Assembly (NCBI GenBank): GCA_002471665.1
Contig: DKQK01000033.1
Span: 3,709-44,723, forward strand
DNA length: 41,015 bases
Direction: 5' to 3'
Source: Gammaproteobacteria bacterium UBA7310
GTDB taxonomy: Bacteria > Pseudomonadota > Gammaproteobacteria > Pseudomonadales > Ketobacteraceae
Positions 39,644-41,015 of this stretch are shown one piece after another; within the stretch, counting starts at the first letter, position 1; each line of letters opens with the position of its first letter. The translations under genes were made by a program, and so were the position numbers. The notes below the pieces were generated by a model. It searched no databases. It was given only the letters and a program-made list of their open reading frames with translations, and was not told the DNA's origin.

Positions 39644-41015
39644 TTAGAACGAGGCTTGGGCGCTGATGGAATAGTAATCGCGGTCAGCGAGCTGGTTATA
39701 TGGTTCGGCACCGTAGAAATCGGTGTAGGACACCTGCACCGAATAGGTGTTCTGGTAAACACCTTCCAGCGACATGCCCAGAGCTTTACGATCTTCCAGG
39801 AAGGTGGTGATGGGCGATGGTGTGGTGCCGTACACGTCATGACTGAAGCTGATGGTAGGCTTCAGGTTGATGCCGGCAAACACGTTGTTGTATTCACCAG
39901 TGAAGCGAAGTTTATAGCCCCAAGCACCTTTGGTCGGGAAGTAGTCGTCTTCAGCAGTGGCTGAATCAGTGACATCAAACGCGTCAAGCTGGTTTAATAA
40001 AACATCGTAAGGTACCTGGGGAGCGCCACCAAAGAATGGTGCAAATGCTCCCGTGATAACCAAATTGTCTGGTACTCGTCCAGTCATATTCAGAGTGGCG
40101 TTGTAACCGCTGTTGAGCGTGTATTCATCGCGACCGGCCAGGTCGGAGTAAGCGCCGGCAATATCAAGGATGGCAGTCCAGCGGGAGGCCCCCAGAATGC
40201 GGTCGAAGAAATGTATGAAAGCCACTTCAGCCTGGTAGTAATCCTCCTGCACATAACCTTGAGAGTAATCACCCGGTTCCAAAGACGTGTAGCAGTCATA
40301 GTCGTTCTCTTTGCCGCACGCCGTGCTGGGTAAGCCTGCCAAGCCTGCCAGTGTGCTGCCGTCTTCTTTTGCGAATGGTTGATCTTTCCGCATGCTGATT
40401 TCACCGGAAACGGAGGTGGCTCCGCCGGGCAGCCCGATATCCAGTGCTGTATTGAAACTAACCCCCAGCAATTGAATGTCTTCCGGATATTCCACAAAGT
40501 ACTCAGTGGTGGGGTACAGGCCAAAAGTGGACAGTGTTCCACTGCTGCCTGCGGTCTGAATCGCTGCTCTTGCCTGCGCCAGAGTGGTGTTCTCATCCCA
40601 ACCAAACACACCAGCCAAAGCAGATTCCGCCGGGTTCGGCATATAGCCACTGGTGACAGGCAGCCTGGAGTGATAATTCATGTAGTACACGGCAAATTCT
40701 GTCTCGATGGATTCCACGAAGTAACGGGCCGCCAAACCGTACTGGCCGCTGTCATCCGGTTCCACGTTATCGCCTCGCGCCAGTAAGGTGCTTTCAGCGC
40801 CTGCTACGCCTGGCTCATTACCGCCGGGGTAGAAACCGCCGTAACAGTTATCGCCGACAATGTCGGTGGTGGAAAAGAAGGTTCCGCACGGGGGAAGCTT
40901 GGTTTCTTCCCAGTCGAACAGCACAAAGGCTTCCAGGGTCAGGTTTTGGGTCAGGCCCAACGAGCCGTACAGGGAGTTCAGGGGAATCAACGCGTCTTTC
41001 ACTTCCGAGCCGGGG
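39644..41015 (-). CDS. DUF1302 family outer-membrane protein, N-terminus outside the window
   Basis: Partial: the reading frame stays open to the window edge, and the first visible residues (SEVKDALIPLNSLYGSLGL) are internal. About 456 residues are seen of a family usually near 600. The block LFDWEETKLPPCGTFFSTTDIVGD is typical of DUF1302. The chain shows the alternating strands of a large barrel and ends in ...ISAQASF with a terminal phenylalanine, the outer-membrane insertion signal. The family is always associated with DUF1329 and is thought to form a channel for lipophilic compounds. The gene precedes DUF1329 by 27 nt in the same direction. Confidence 0.88.
   Translation of the reverse strand, partial: PGSEVKDALIPLNSLYGSLGLTQNLTLEAFVLFDWEETKLPPCGTFFSTTDIVGDNCYGGFYPGGNEPGVAGAESTLLARGDNVEPDDSGQYGLAARYFVESIETEFAVYYMNYHSRLPVTSGYMPNPAESALAGVFGWDENTTLAQARAAIQTAGSSGTLSTFGLYPTTEYFVEYPEDIQLLGVSFNTALDIGLPGGATSVSGEISMRKDQPFAKEDGSTLAGLAGLPSTACGKENDYDCYTSLEPGDYSQGYVQEDYYQAEVAFIHFFDRILGASRWTAILDIAGAYSDLAGRDEYTLNSGYNATLNMTGRVPDNLVITGAFAPFFGGAPQVPYDVLLNQLDAFDVTDSATAEDDYFPTKGAWGYKLRFTGEYNNVFAGINLKPTISFSHDVYGTTPSPITTFLEDRKALGMSLEGVYQNTYSVQVSYTDFYGAEPYNQLADRDYYSISAQASF

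Overview
The window reads as chromosome from a marine-type gammaproteobacterium, probably of the Pseudomonadales/Oceanospirillales lineage (Alcanivorax, Ketobacter or Marinobacter-like). The grounds are a GC-rich, densely packed layout, AraC regulators of the arabinose-binding-N-terminal type, a DUF1302/DUF1329 outer-membrane pair, lipid and CoA enzymes (a CaiB-type racemase/CoA-transferase, a GXWXG/DUF4334 protein, a COG3687 'metal-dependent hydrolase') and an AcrAB-type efflux locus. The genus is an inference. No rRNA, tRNA, CRISPR array, insertion sequence or prophage gene was seen, so this looks like ordinary backbone with some unusual periplasmic gene sets.

Region 1 (1-6.8 kb): a membrane-anchored peroxiredoxin, a small outer-membrane barrel, Dps, a GXWXG/DUF4334 protein, a ferritin-like COG3687 protein diverging from an AraC regulator, then a CaiB/alpha-methylacyl-CoA racemase family enzyme and a SnoaL-like protein. 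Region 2 (6.8-11.3 kb): a 1066-residue exported protein joining an Ig-like domain, a beta-propeller and two haem-c sites, convergent with a second AraC regulator. Region 3 (11.5-18.4 kb): an exported dienelactone-hydrolase-like protein translationally coupled to a UbiA prenyltransferase, then an RND pump operon (adaptor and permease) diverging from its TetR regulator across a clear palindromic operator. Region 4 (18.4-23.3 kb): a P2-type cation ATPase with an altered ion site, diverging from a hybrid sensor kinase.

Region 5 (23.3-26.5 kb) is a three-gene operon on the minus strand: iron-type alcohol dehydrogenase, hotdog thioesterase and aldehyde dehydrogenase. Region 6 (26.5-31.9 kb) is the most coherent and unusual set: a chemoreceptor, a di-haem peroxidase, an amicyanin-like cupredoxin, a di-haem cytochrome c and MsrP-MsrQ, all on one strand with gaps of 36 nt or less. 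It looks like a periplasmic electron-transfer and oxidative-damage-repair module. Region 7 (32.0-33.8 kb) is a 7TMR-DISM diguanylate cyclase.

Region 8 (33.9-37.9 kb) holds four exported proteins, none with an assignable function. One has a long coiled coil and a lipase-like fold whose nucleophilic serine is replaced by glycine. Region 9 (38.2 kb to the end) is a DUF1302 barrel (cut by the window edge) followed by DUF1329, closed by a strong intrinsic terminator.

Oxidative stress recurs across the window (peroxiredoxin, Dps, di-haem peroxidase, MsrPQ), as does cell-envelope function. Start codons were often moved inward from the longest open frame, on the basis of Shine-Dalgarno (SD) sequences and signal peptides; each case is noted.
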